The notes beneath the pieces are model-generated. The model was given only the letters and a program-made list of their open reading frames with translations. It was not told the DNA's origin and did no database searches. 64,000 bases of DNA from DSVQ01 sp964484765 (GTDB lineage Bacteria > Planctomycetota > Planctomycetia > Planctomycetales > Planctomycetaceae). Where the stretch lies: contig CAZAGI010000011.1 of NCBI GenBank assembly GCA_964484765.1, positions 1 through 64,000 of the forward strand, written 5' to 3'. Shown here in pieces: positions 17,780 to 26,597 of the stretch (positions within the stretch are counted from its first letter, which is position 1; every line of letters starts with the position of its first letter). Position numbers and translations under genes: made by a program.

Positions 17780-18573
17780 CGGAATGACTGCCGACGCCAT
17801 GCCGGTTGATAATCCGGGCGGCGATAACCGCGCGGGACACGGCCTTGCGAGCTGAGCAGCAGCGCTGCCAGCAATCCGGTGACGAAGCCTCCGATATGCG
17901 CCCACCACGCCACGCCGCCCCCTTCCCCCGGGGTGGTCGCAGCTGAGACGAACTGAAAGACAAACCACAATCCCAGAAAAAACGGTGCAGGCACAGCAAC
18001 GACCTGTGTGAACACTCCCAGCGGGATCAACGTCATCACACGCGCACCGTGGAACATCACAAAATAGGCGCCCATCACGCCGGCGATGGCTCCGCTGGCA
18101 CCAACCGTCGGGATCACCGAACCCGGTGCCGAAGCAAGATGCCCCAGGCTCGCCGCCACGCCGCACAGCAGGTACATCAGCAAGTAGCCGAGGTGTCCGA
18201 AGCGGTCTTCGACGTTGTCGCCGAAGATGTACAGAAACCACATATTGCCCACCAGGTGCATCAGCCCGCCGTGCAGGAAGACACAGGTGACGAGAGTGGC
18301 CCAGGGCGGAACCGCCGCCGCCGGAGCCAGACCGCCCGCCGCCGGCAGACGATCCGCACGCAAGGGATCGAGCGCGGCCTCCTGCGGGGGCAACGGGATC
18401 GGCTTGGTCGGTTGCGTGATCCGTGCCGGTACCATGCCATATTCGTAGATCAACCCGGAACCATCTTCCGCCTGGTTCGATTGAGCTACGAACACGGCGA
18501 CGCAAATTCCAATCATCAGATAGTTGACGAAGGGTGTGCGTTCAGTAGGAATGTCATCGCGCAAGGGAAACAT
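17770..18573 (-). CDS. Rhomboid-family intramembrane serine protease
   Basis: 267 residues with six or seven hydrophobic segments. Catalytic Ser in VGASGAIAGVMGAYFV and catalytic His in AHIGGFVTGLLAALLL. The earlier helix has HLVGNMWFLYIFGDNVED, including the conserved HxxxNMxFL-type motif. An extended, Ala/Pro-rich periplasmic loop sits between helix 1 and helix 2. Cotranscribed with maf, which it overlaps. Substrates unknown. Confidence 0.93.
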   Translation of the reverse strand: MFPLRDDIPTERTPFVNYLMIGICVAVFVAQSNQAEDGSGLIYEYGMVPARITQPTKPIPLPPQEAALDPLRADRLPAAGGLAPAAAVPPWATLVTCVFLHGGLMHLVGNMWFLYIFGDNVEDRFGHLGYLLMYLLCGVAASLGHLASAPGSVIPTVGASGAIAGVMGAYFVMFHGARVMTLIPLGVFTQVVAVPAPFFLGLWFVFQFVSAATTPGEGGGVAWWAHIGGFVTGLLAALLLSSQGRVPRGYRRPDYQPAWRRQSFRWD

Positions 18574-18619
18574 CGGGCATCTCGATCTAACGCTTCAAAA
18601 CCAAACGCATCGCGAACTT

Positions 18620-19123
18620 TTAGTAGCGAAAACCGTTCTTGCGAATATGCACGTGCGGCTGACGGTCGCCAAAACCGGGACCGCGGCCGGCCGCCGTGAT
18701 TTCCACGGCGTAGAGCACGTGGTCACCTGTCGTGAGTTTGCCGCGAACGGTTCCCTCCATCCACCCCAGCGCTTCGGCGAGCATCGGCAATCCGCTGGGA
18801 CTGCGGACCAGGGGGAGCGAGCCGAATGCCGGTTCATCCGGGGCAAATCCGGCCCCGAAGTGCTTCAGGAACTGCGTCTGTCCCTCGCTGATGATATTCA
18901 GCCCCAACACCGGCCGGTCTTCCAGCCACGCATTCACATAGCGCTTCGCATTGACGGCGACCGTCACCATCGGCGGATCAAAGGACACCTGTTGCACCCA
19001 GCTTGCCAACACGCCGGTTTCCTGGCCGGTGGTGTTGCCCACCGTGATGATGAACAGCCCGCTGGGGGTGCGTCCCAGCACGCTGGCAATCGGTTCCTGC
19101 AAGTCTGGAAGGACTTCCGTCAT
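18620..19123 (-). CDS. Flavin reductase-like FMN-binding protein
   Basis: 167 residues from the ATG at 19123; the open frame runs further upstream but without family sequence. LGRTPSGLFIITVGNT, TGVLASWVQQVSFDPPMVTVAV and the NIISEGQTQFLKHFGAGF stretch match the flavin reductase-like domain also found at the C-terminus of cyanobacterial flavodiiron proteins. Probably NAD(P)H:FMN oxidoreductase; the partner is unknown. Located 147 bp downstream of ftsI on the same strand. Confidence 0.85.
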   Translation of the reverse strand: MTEVLPDLQEPIASVLGRTPSGLFIITVGNTTGQETGVLASWVQQVSFDPPMVTVAVNAKRYVNAWLEDRPVLGLNIISEGQTQFLKHFGAGFAPDEPAFGSLPLVRSPSGLPMLAEALGWMEGTVRGKLTTGDHVLYAVEITAAGRGPGFGDRQPHVHIRKNGFRY

Positions 19124-19269
19124 GACTGTCTCTCGCGGCGCTGGAAGACGGTGAAGGACAAACATGCGTAGCGTCGATTGCCGCGCGCGTGGTGTCAAGG
19201 GAGAGATGTCCGTCGCCAGGACTCGTTGACCACGAACCGCGTGACACATCCGACAGACCAACATCGAAA

Positions 19270-21027
19270 TTACCTCACCGTGCCGCGCCGCACCGGTTCC
19301 GCGATTTGTGCGGGAACATGCCGGTACTCCAGCGCTTGCCGCAAGATCTCCGCTGCAGCCGGAGCGGCGACGCGACCGCCGAAGGCTTCACCGCCGGTGC
19401 TGGCCTGATTGACAACCACCAACACCAACAACTGCGGATTCGTCACCGGAGCACCGCATACAAACGACGCGATGTACTTCCCGTGGCGATATCCACCCGT
19501 CGGTGACAGGCTTTGCGCTGTGCCCGTCTTGCCAAAGACATCATACCCGTTGATCTGCGCTTTTTTGCCGGTACCACGGGTGATCACTTCTTTCATCGGG
19601 ACCGTCACCACCCACTCGGCGGACTCGCGACTCACCACAACGTCGTCGTGCGGGAACAGCCCGCCCGACTTGGAGGACGGACCATGGCTCAGTAGGCGGG
19701 GTTTGACCAATCGTCCACCGTTCGCGAGTGCGGCATGCGCGCGAATCAACTGCAGCGGTGTCGTCGCAATTTCATGACCCATCGGAATCGACCCGGTGGA
19801 GTACGACGTCCATTGTTCCCGCGGTCTCAGAATCCCCGATAGTTCGCCGGGGAGTTCAATCCCCGTCGGTTTGCCGAATCCGAACCGCGTCGCCGCTGCG
19901 AACAGTCCATCGTTGGTCATGCGTTCGCCAATCTTCGCCATGCCAATGTTGCTCGACTTCACCAGCACGTCGGTGAGGCTGAGCCGTCCATAGCCATGGT
20001 GATCATGCAGCACGCGGCGACCCATGCGGTATTGGCCGCGTTCGCAGTTGAATTCGTCGTCTCGCTGAATCATGTGTTGATCGAGACCATACGCCACGAT
20101 CATGGGTTTGAACGTCGACCCCGGTTCGTAAATGTCCGCGATCGCCCGGTTTTTCCAGGCATCGGGCGAGGCATCCGCGGGATGATTCGGATCGATGGTC
20201 GGCCGCGATGCCATGGCCAGCACAGCGCCAGTGTTGGGGTCGAGCACGATCGCACAACTGCTTTCCGGCCGGTAGTCCCGCATGAGTTTGTCGAGTTCCG
20301 CCTCGGCGAAAATCTGCACGACACTATCGATTGCCAGCGAGACCGCTTGCCCGTCTCGTAACGGATGAGACGGATCGGCAACCACGTCGATCACCCGCCC
20401 GCGGGCATCGCGGGTCAGAGTCCGGCGGCCGGGTTGCCCCTTTAATGTGGGCTCGAAATGTTCTTCGACGCCGCCCCGGCCAACGCCGTCGACATCGCGC
20501 ATCCCGATCACCTGCGCAGCCAGCATACCTTGCGGATAAATCCGGCGATACTCGGTGCGGAAGCCATAAATCTCACTGGGCAGGTCCAGCGATTCCACGC
20601 GTTCCACTTCCTCGTCGGTGAGGCGGCGCTTGACCCACAGGAAGTGCTTGTCGGCGTGGCGACCGAGCCGTTCGAACAAATCTTCGGGGACCATCTGCAG
20701 GGCGCCGGCCAGTTGCTCGGCGAGATCCCACGGCTTGGTTAACCGGGACGGTATGACATACAGGCTTTGTGCCTGGACGCTGGTTGCGAGTAAGCGGCCG
20801 TGGCAATCGACGATGTCCCCGGGACGCGGGGCGATTTCTTCGACGACTTCCCGCTGCCGCACGGCACGTTCGCCCAAGTCGCCCTGTTGCCATACCTGCA
20901 ACTGAATCAACCGGCCGACCAGCACGAGCCACGCCATGCCAAAGAGCGTCACGATGATCCCCGCCCGGCGACGAATTTTCATCGCCGCTCCGGGAGACAC
21001 GTCGTCGATCACAGAATCCATGGCCAT
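19270..21027 (-). CDS. ftsI: Septal peptidoglycan transpeptidase (PBP3/FtsI type)
   Basis: Class B penicillin-binding protein, 585 residues. One N-terminal membrane helix (about 24-44) is followed by the dimerisation domain with APRPGDIVDCHGRLLA, and the transpeptidase domain with the catalytic SxxK in YEPGSTFKPM (Ser304/Lys307), SSN in VKSSNIGMAK, and KTG in VFGKTGTAQS. The ATG at 21027 lies 10 bp after the ftsL-like stop; the frame is open to 21069. Last gene of the dcw remnant. It argues for peptidoglycan synthesis in this organism, consistent with current views of planctomycetes. Confidence 0.95.
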   Translation of the reverse strand: MAMDSVIDDVSPGAAMKIRRRAGIIVTLFGMAWLVLVGRLIQLQVWQQGDLGERAVRQREVVEEIAPRPGDIVDCHGRLLATSVQAQSLYVIPSRLTKPWDLAEQLAGALQMVPEDLFERLGRHADKHFLWVKRRLTDEEVERVESLDLPSEIYGFRTEYRRIYPQGMLAAQVIGMRDVDGVGRGGVEEHFEPTLKGQPGRRTLTRDARGRVIDVVADPSHPLRDGQAVSLAIDSVVQIFAEAELDKLMRDYRPESSCAIVLDPNTGAVLAMASRPTIDPNHPADASPDAWKNRAIADIYEPGSTFKPMIVAYGLDQHMIQRDDEFNCERGQYRMGRRVLHDHHGYGRLSLTDVLVKSSNIGMAKIGERMTNDGLFAAATRFGFGKPTGIELPGELSGILRPREQWTSYSTGSIPMGHEIATTPLQLIRAHAALANGGRLVKPRLLSHGPSSKSGGLFPHDDVVVSRESAEWVVTVPMKEVITRGTGKKAQINGYDVFGKTGTAQSLSPTGGYRHGKYIASFVCGAPVTNPQLLVLVVVNQASTGGEAFGGRVAAPAAAEILRQALEYRHVPAQIAEPVRRGTVR

Positions 21028-21037
21028 CACCGCGTTC

Positions 21038-21337
21038 TTACCGCCGAGTCTTGCCGCGTGACTCGACACCGACGACGACCGATGGTTTCAGCGGCGCTTG
21101 TGTCAGCATCCGGTTGGCAGTGCGACGCTCGTGGGTGGCCAGCCGCAGCTTCGTCAGCCGTTGTTCGAGTTCATCGAGCTGATACTGCTGCTGACTGACG
21201 CGACGGCGCAAGCTGAGCGTCTGCTTTTCGAGCGTCGTGCCCGCCAGCGAAACGGCGACAACCAGAACCATCGCGGCGAGAAAGCGAAACGACATCGGCG
21301 GCAGCCCGCGAGGCGGGCGTGCCGATCCCGTTATCAA
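21038..21337 (-). CDS. ftsL: FtsL-like small division protein
   Basis: 99 residues from a TTG start supported by AGGAG 5 nt upstream. Short cytoplasmic N-terminus, one membrane helix (FRFLAAMVLVVAVSLAG, about 17-33), then a heptad-like coiled coil (LSLRRRVSQQQYQLDELEQR...) to about residue 75. Sequence identity in FtsL families is too low to prove, but size, topology and position between rsmH and ftsI fit. 24 bp follow the LysM gene stop and 10 bp precede ftsI, so it is tightly operonic. Confidence 0.75.
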   Translation of the reverse strand: MITGSARPPRGLPPMSFRFLAAMVLVVAVSLAGTTLEKQTLSLRRRVSQQQYQLDELEQRLTKLRLATHERRTANRMLTQAPLKPSVVVGVESRGKTRR

Positions 21338-21361
21338 CGACGCTCCTGCCTCACTTACCGG

Positions 21362-23317
21362 TCATCGACGCGGAGTCGCATTCTCGATCACAGCGACCGG
21401 GCTGGCATCGGCAGGAAGTCTGAGGACCGTGCCGACACTGAGGGCGTTGCCGTCTGTAAGGACGTCGCGATTCATTTCGTAGATCTGGACCCAGCGTGAC
21501 GACCGGCCCAGATAGTTCTGGGCAATGTCGGTGAGAGTGTCCTTCGTGCCGACACGGTACATCGGGAAATCGCCTTGCCCCACGAAGAATCCCGCCGGTT
21601 CGTCCGGCTGGTAACGTGCCGGTTGTAACCGCTTCAAGTCTTGCACCGCGGCGGAGGTTTGGGCCACGAGCTGAGGATATTTCGCCTGCAGCCACGCGGC
21701 TTTCGGCACAGCCAGCTTCATTCCGGGCTTTAATTTCTGCGGATCAGCTACAATCGCTGCGTTGTGTTGTTCCAGCGCTCGGAAATATTTCCCATCTCCG
21801 TAGAGCCGCTTCGAGATTTCCCAGAAATTGTCGCCCGAAACGGCGATGTACACATCACCTGGCAATCCCAGGCTGACAGGATCGTTCGTCGTTACCTCCG
21901 TCCCTGTCGTTGCTAGCAGCTTGGGATACCGCGATTGCAATTCGGCTTCGGTCGGCGTCGCGATCTTCAGCCCCGGCCGCATTTTCGCGGGATCGCTTAC
22001 CAGCGCCGCGTTGTAGAGCGCGAGGGCTTCGAAATAACGCCCGGTGCCGTAGACTTTCTTCGAGATCGACCAGAAGTTGTCGTTGGGCTGCACGATGTAC
22101 GTCTCTCCGGCGAACGTCATCGGAGCGAAAGCACGCGACGGCGTTCGCAACGGCACGGTTTCCGCACGCACACGCTCGGGCCCGGTTCGTTCCGGGAAAA
22201 CCGGAATCGCCGCCGGAGTTCCAAACGGGTCCGGTTCGGCAACGGGAGCTGCCGCGCGGGGAACATTTGTGGCACGCGGCCGAACCGGTGTCGGCGCGAA
22301 GCTATTGTCCTCGACGAAGAACGGATCCGGCTCCTTGGCAGCGACGGTTGAGGAGTTCAGCGGATCAGCCGGCTCAACACTTGCCGGCAGATTCAGAACA
22401 GGATCGGGAACCGTCAGTGATGCCTCATTCGTCGCAGGAACCGTGGACCGGGCGGAGACTTCCACGGGAGCTTCGTTTCCCGAATCGGCCAAGGGATCTT
22501 TTTCAGTCGACTCGACTTCCACAGGCTCGACATTGCGTGCAGTGGCAGGAAACGGAGTGTTGCCACGACGATGATCTGGCAGCGGTTCAGCCCGTAACTC
22601 GTCCGGTTCGGCAGGACTCGCCGAAAACGTCGGCTCGGCAGCGTCATTGAGTGCACGCGACGAAGCTGTACCGGGGCGGGTCGTGAAGGGGTCCGGTTCA
22701 TTGCCGGGGACGGGGATGGGCTCCGCATCTCCCGACCGCAGATTGGCCGAGTTTTCCGCGGTCGACGCCCCAAAACGATCCGGCTCTTGCGCGGCCACCG
22801 CGGCCGACGAAGTCGGTCCCGTTGGCGACCCAAAGGGGTCCGGTTGACCGGCGTTGACGACACCGTTCGGCGTGGGCTTTTCTGCGAACGGATCCGGTTC
22901 GACCGGCGGTGTGGGATGGGAATTTGTTACCCGTGCGGCGTTCTTTGGTGCGGTAAAGAAGTCCGGCTGGTCGAGATCGGTCGGCAGCGGGGGTTTGGCG
23001 CGGGGCGTCGCTGGCGGTGTCGACGTCGCGAACAGCGGATCCGATCGCGGCGTGTCTTCAGAGGGAGCGAATGGTCGTCGCGGCGTAGCGCGCTCGTTGG
23101 GAATCGCCGCGAGCGGCGTTGCCGTGTTCACCACCGCCGGGTCGTCAGCCGGATTGGAACCGTTCAGGTCCTCAGCGGGATTTTCGCCGGTTTCCTCCGC
23201 GTTTTCCGTCGTGGCGACAAGATCTTTCGGCTGGTGCATCTTCTTCCACACCAGAACGCCGAACGTCGTCGTCAGCGTGAGCACCAGTAGCAGACCGAAT
23301 TTCGTTTCGCGAGTCAT
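21362..23317 (-). CDS. Membrane-anchored protein with EPDPF repeats and three LysM domains
   Basis: 651 residues from the ATG preceded by AAGGATG. An N-terminal membrane helix (about 6-26) is followed by ~370 residues of Pro/Ala/Glu-rich disordered sequence carrying at least six copies of an EPDPF-like motif (EPDPFAEKP, QPDPFGSPT, EPDRFGAST, EPDPFTTRP, EPDPFFVED, EPDPFGTPA). At the C-terminus are three LysM modules near 402-450, 486-535 and 585-635 (NDNFWSISKKVYG, GDNFWEISKRLYG, KDTLTDIAQNYLG). LysM modules bind peptidoglycan glycans. It sits inside the dcw cluster between rsmH and ftsL, which points to a role at the division septum; that part is inference. Confidence 0.85.
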   Translation of the reverse strand: MTRETKFGLLLVLTLTTTFGVLVWKKMHQPKDLVATTENAEETGENPAEDLNGSNPADDPAVVNTATPLAAIPNERATPRRPFAPSEDTPRSDPLFATSTPPATPRAKPPLPTDLDQPDFFTAPKNAARVTNSHPTPPVEPDPFAEKPTPNGVVNAGQPDPFGSPTGPTSSAAVAAQEPDRFGASTAENSANLRSGDAEPIPVPGNEPDPFTTRPGTASSRALNDAAEPTFSASPAEPDELRAEPLPDHRRGNTPFPATARNVEPVEVESTEKDPLADSGNEAPVEVSARSTVPATNEASLTVPDPVLNLPASVEPADPLNSSTVAAKEPDPFFVEDNSFAPTPVRPRATNVPRAAAPVAEPDPFGTPAAIPVFPERTGPERVRAETVPLRTPSRAFAPMTFAGETYIVQPNDNFWSISKKVYGTGRYFEALALYNAALVSDPAKMRPGLKIATPTEAELQSRYPKLLATTGTEVTTNDPVSLGLPGDVYIAVSGDNFWEISKRLYGDGKYFRALEQHNAAIVADPQKLKPGMKLAVPKAAWLQAKYPQLVAQTSAAVQDLKRLQPARYQPDEPAGFFVGQGDFPMYRVGTKDTLTDIAQNYLGRSSRWVQIYEMNRDVLTDGNALSVGTVLRLPADASPVAVIENATPRR

Positions 23318-23371
23318 GGTTTCATCCTTGAACCACACACAGGGACGGTTCCCCGTGAGACGTGACCTTTC

Positions 23372-24289
23372 TCAGGAACGGCGACGAGCGATGCGAATCT
23401 TCGCCGAACGGCTGCGCGGGTTGACGCGTTCTTCCGCCGGCGTAGGGAGAATTGGCTTAGGTGTGACCACATCCCAATGCGTCGCATCGCGAAAGGCATC
23501 CTTCACGATCCGATCTTCCAGTGAGTGAAATGTGATCACGACGAGTAACCCGCCTGCCCGCAGACACCGCGGGAAGACTTCGGTCACGGCTTTCTGCACA
23601 TGTTCGAGTTCACGATTCACCGCCAGGCGCAACGCTTGAAACACACGCGTCGCCGGGTGCTTGTCGCCGCGGCCTTTGCTCCCAACGACTGTTTCCACAA
23701 GTTCTGCGAATTCCTGGGCCGTGCGAAGGGGATGCGTTCCGCGCTGTCGCACGATTGCGGCGGCAATGCCACGGCTGTGGGGTTCTTCGCCGTAATCACG
23801 AAAAACTTGCTCCAGTTCGGCCTCCGGTGCGCCGGCGAGAAACTCCGCCGCGGTGGGGCCATCCCCCGTGTGAAACCGCAGATCAAGCGGCCCTTCCGCG
23901 TAGAAGCTGAAACCGCGGCTGCGGTCGGCAAGCTGATCGGAGGACAAACCAAGGTCAACCAGAATCCGGTCTGCGCCGTCGATGTTTTCCGCACGCAAAA
24001 TATCCGGCAATTCCACATAACTGCCCCGATGGAGCGTCACTCCGACCGAGGGCAGTACGTTTCGCGCACGCTCTAGCATGGTGGCATCGCGATCGATTCC
24101 GATGAGCCGCCCTGTGGAACCGATCTGTTCACAGATTTTCCGACTGTGACCGCCGCCGCCCACAGTCCCATCGACAACGACTAACCCTGGCGAAAGTTCC
24201 AATCCGCGCAACACTTCGCGCAACATCACCGGCACATGCACGGTCGGTGCAGGAACGGGCGGCGCGGCATCAGCAGCGGGGTTTTCCAA
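23372..24289 (-). CDS. rsmH: 16S rRNA m4C1402 methyltransferase RsmH (MraW)
   Basis: SAM-dependent N4-methylation of 16S rRNA C1402. The recognisable protein is about 290 residues: HVPVMLREVLRGL, the SAM motif VDGTVGGGGHS, LVDLGLSSDQLADRSRGFSF, HPATRVFQALRLAVNREL and VITFHSLEDRIVKD. The start is uncertain. The frame is open to 24565, but that part contains a terminator-like hairpin and no family sequence. I give the TTG at 24289; the GTG at 24241 (directly before HVPVML) is the main alternative. Second gene of the dcw remnant; 54 bp lie between it and the LysM gene. Confidence 0.92.
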   Translation of the reverse strand: MENPAADAAPPVPAPTVHVPVMLREVLRGLELSPGLVVVDGTVGGGGHSRKICEQIGSTGRLIGIDRDATMLERARNVLPSVGVTLHRGSYVELPDILRAENIDGADRILVDLGLSSDQLADRSRGFSFYAEGPLDLRFHTGDGPTAAEFLAGAPEAELEQVFRDYGEEPHSRGIAAAIVRQRGTHPLRTAQEFAELVETVVGSKGRGDKHPATRVFQALRLAVNRELEHVQKAVTEVFPRCLRAGGLLVVITFHSLEDRIVKDAFRDATHWDVVTPKPILPTPAEERVNPRSRSAKIRIARRRS

Positions 24290-24740
24290 TGCGAAACTCG
24301 AAATCCGCCTCGCCTGAGGATCGCGCTGGAAGCGCGCGACCTCGGAAGCACGGGATGGAATGAAGGGCACAGCGCAGACGGGAGAGGACGACGCGATCGG
24401 CAAAACCCGCCGATCATGTCGCCCAACGGGTTGTAATTTCCCGGCACTGTCTTGGGAAGAGCGGAAAAGAGAGAGGCCCGCTGGATTCCATTCTCCAGCG
24501 GGCCTCGACAAGTCGATGAGTGAGTTCGCCGCCGGGAGCAGCGTCCATGCCACTCCGAGACTCACGCCTCACGGCGAATCACGCCGACGCCCACCGCACT
24601 GCCGATTGGTGGCCGTCGCTTCCGGCCGCAGCGGTCCATGCCACGTCCGGCTTTCCGCAAAGCCCGGTTGCCAGCGGAATCGCGTTGTCCCACCCGTGAG
24701 CCACGGGTAGACAAAATACATCTCCTTCCTTGGGTTGGCC
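24290..24740. other. Spacer between mraZ and rsmH
   Basis: 451 bp, unusually long for a dcw cluster. It contains the hairpin at 24463-24506. The part after it (24290-24462) could hold a separate rsmH promoter, or, if a far-upstream start were used, encode an N-terminal extension of RsmH. Confidence 0.5.
24463..24506 (-). terminator. Hairpin with T-rich tail between mraZ and rsmH
   Basis: A 13-bp perfect stem (24473-24485 with 24494-24506) has an 8-nt loop and is followed on the minus strand by TCTCTTTTCC. It lies 235 bp past the mraZ stop and 174 bp before the proposed rsmH start. It looks like an intrinsic terminator or attenuator that would separate mraZ from the rest of the cluster. Confidence 0.7.
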
Positions 24741-25172
24741 TTACGGTACCATGAAGGCTTCGTTGGCCAACTTGTCGAATTCAGGTGTCAGGCGATCCGA
24801 AAAGCTGTCCCAGGTCGCCTTATCCCAGATTTCTGCGTGGTCCTGAACGCCCAGCAAATACGCGTCGCGGTGTAAGCCCGCATAGTCCGCTAAGCGGTCC
24901 GGAATTCTGATCCTTCCCTGGCCGTCGAAATCGGCGCGTTCGGCTGACGAGTAAAACAGACGTAAGTAATTTTGATGACTGGATTTACCGGCAAAGCGGG
25001 TTCCGAACTCCGCAAAGCCGGTCGGACTGTAAGCCACCAGCGACCGATCGGTGCCAGGGGCAATGTACACAAACTCAAGATTCGAATCACCGAAGTCGTC
25101 GCGGAGCCGCTTGGGAACCGCCAACCGACGCTTATCATCCAGCGTCCGCAGGTATGTCCCTGTCAGCGGCAT
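24741..25172 (-). CDS. mraZ: Transcriptional regulator MraZ
   Basis: 143 residues, the normal size, with the two AbrB-like half-domains of MraZ: LTGTYLRTLDDKRRLAVPKRLRDDF at the N-terminus and a second DFDGQGRIRIPDRLADYAGL near residue 80. MraZ forms a ring-shaped oligomer that binds TGGG repeats upstream of its own gene; such repeats lie directly 5' here. First gene of the dcw remnant. Confidence 0.96.
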   Translation of the reverse strand: MPLTGTYLRTLDDKRRLAVPKRLRDDFGDSNLEFVYIAPGTDRSLVAYSPTGFAEFGTRFAGKSSHQNYLRLFYSSAERADFDGQGRIRIPDRLADYAGLHRDAYLLGVQDHAEIWDKATWDSFSDRLTPEFDKLANEAFMVP

Positions 25173-25176
25173 TGTT

Positions 25177-25211
25177 CACCACATTTCCCCACATCGCCCC
25201 ACGGCGGCCCA
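25177..25211 (-). promoter_or_regulatory. MraZ box: four TGGGN-type repeats at 10-bp spacing
   Basis: On the minus strand the sequence reads TGGGC-N5-TGGGG-N5-TGGGG-N5-TGGTG, ending 4 bp before the mraZ ATG. This is the known MraZ operator pattern (TGGGN separated by 5 nt); the fourth copy is imperfect. The first repeat directly abuts the proposed -10 box, so binding should block transcription or initiation. Confidence 0.9.
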
Positions 25212-25239
25212 ACTCTACCAACGTTTTTGAGAACTGCAA
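25212..25239 (-). promoter_or_regulatory. Candidate mraZ promoter
   Basis: Minus strand: TTGCAG (25234-25239), 16-bp spacer, TAGAGT (25212-25217). Both boxes deviate from consensus, but they are correctly spaced and sit immediately upstream of the MraZ repeats, the arrangement expected for autorepression. Confidence 0.5.
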
Positions 25240-25353
25240 GCACCAAGTTGAACATGTTGGGGATTGTCGAGCACATGCCTTGTCGCAGGCTGTTGTGCGA
25301 CATCACATTCGGATTTTTCCGAAATCTTTTTGGCGGGGTCGTTTCACCCCCCG

Positions 25354-26466
25354 TCACGCAGGCCGAGTGAGCAATTCGCGATAGAGCGCGATGTAACGGC
25401 CAACCATTTCTTCCGTTGTAAACTGTTTATTAACAAAATCTTGCGCCGCGCGTCCCACCGTCTGCGCGGTGTCCGGCGCGCTCAGAGTCGTTTCCAGTCG
25501 GGCTGCCAGAGCGGAAAGATCACCCACGGGAACCAGCCATCCGGTGACACCGTCGACGAGGAGTTCGCTCGTGCCCTCCACCCGCGTCGCAATCACCGGC
25601 CGTCCGGCCGCCATGGCTTCCAGAACCACATTGGGCATCCCTTCCCACCGCGATGACAGCACGAACACATCCGCGGCCGCCAGCAACTGAGGCACATCGG
25701 TTCGACGCCCCACCAGCCACACGCGATCCTTGATCCGATGCGCGTCGGCGCTACACATCAGCTTCTCACGATCCGGACCATCTCCCACCAGGACCAGATG
25801 CGCGCGTGGAAACTTCGCCGCGATCCTGGCAAACGCACCGATCAAGACATCGAGACCTTTTTGCTCTTCCAATCGTCCGATGCTGAGGACCACTGTTGAC
25901 TGCGGAGGCAAACCCAGTTCGGTCCAGTCGATCGGCGAAGCCTGCAAAAATCGCTGCGCATCGACACCATTCGGAATCACCACGGTCTTGTGGGGATCAA
26001 AGCCACATTCCATTTCGCAGTAATTGGCGACACCGCGGCTGACGCAAACATTGCGTTCTACGAGTCCATTGGTCCAGCGGTCAATCCGGCTGTAGAACCG
26101 GCTGCGACGATCGGCCACGCGGATCCCGGAAACCCTGTGCGGGACGCCCGCCATCCATCCCGCCAGGCGACCGAGAATGTTCGCATGAAATAGAAATGTC
26201 TGCAGAATTTGCGGGGAAAATGACTTCCAGTCGCGCCGCAGACTCCACAGAATTTGCGGCGCGTCCCAGGCATGCACCGCGTTGAGACAGTGAACCGCGA
26301 CGCCACCGCTCTGCAGCACATCGACATAGTGGCCCACGGGCCCGAGGGACCAGACTTCTGGTTCCCACTCATTGCGATCCAGCCCGAGCACCAGTTGCGT
26401 CAAGATTCGTTCTGCGCCGCCGGCGTCCAGTTCCGTGATGCAGAAAGCAATTCGTGTCGGAGGCAA
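25354..26466 (-). CDS. GT4-family glycosyltransferase
   Basis: 370 residues, GT-B fold. N-terminal domain opens IAFCITELDAGGAERILTQL (the GGAER donor-side loop of GT4). C-terminal domain has VVLSIGRLEEQKGLDVLIGAFA, LVLVGDGPDREKL and the nucleotide-sugar motif SSRWEGMPNVVLEAMAAGRPVIA with the EGMPNVVLEAMA glutamates. Cytosolic or membrane-peripheral; sugar and acceptor unknown. It ends 180 bp before mraZ on the same strand but probably belongs to a separate unit, since mraZ has its own promoter. Confidence 0.93.
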   Translation of the reverse strand: MPPTRIAFCITELDAGGAERILTQLVLGLDRNEWEPEVWSLGPVGHYVDVLQSGGVAVHCLNAVHAWDAPQILWSLRRDWKSFSPQILQTFLFHANILGRLAGWMAGVPHRVSGIRVADRRSRFYSRIDRWTNGLVERNVCVSRGVANYCEMECGFDPHKTVVIPNGVDAQRFLQASPIDWTELGLPPQSTVVLSIGRLEEQKGLDVLIGAFARIAAKFPRAHLVLVGDGPDREKLMCSADAHRIKDRVWLVGRRTDVPQLLAAADVFVLSSRWEGMPNVVLEAMAAGRPVIATRVEGTSELLVDGVTGWLVPVGDLSALAARLETTLSAPDTAQTVGRAAQDFVNKQFTTEEMVGRYIALYRELLTRPA

Positions 26467-26597
26467 GGGACGGATCTTTTCGTGTCGGGAGAAGACTCAG
26501 GAACCACGATCGGCGAAACCTGCTCGGTTTCTACTGGAATCGATGGGTGCGATGCTACACTTTCGTCTCGTCAGGAACTCTCGAAAGCCATGGATTC

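Noticed and set aside
17801..18505. N-terminal extension that would make Maf a 433-residue protein
   Set aside because: The extension is the out-of-frame reading of the rhomboid gene; Maf family sequence begins at 17779.
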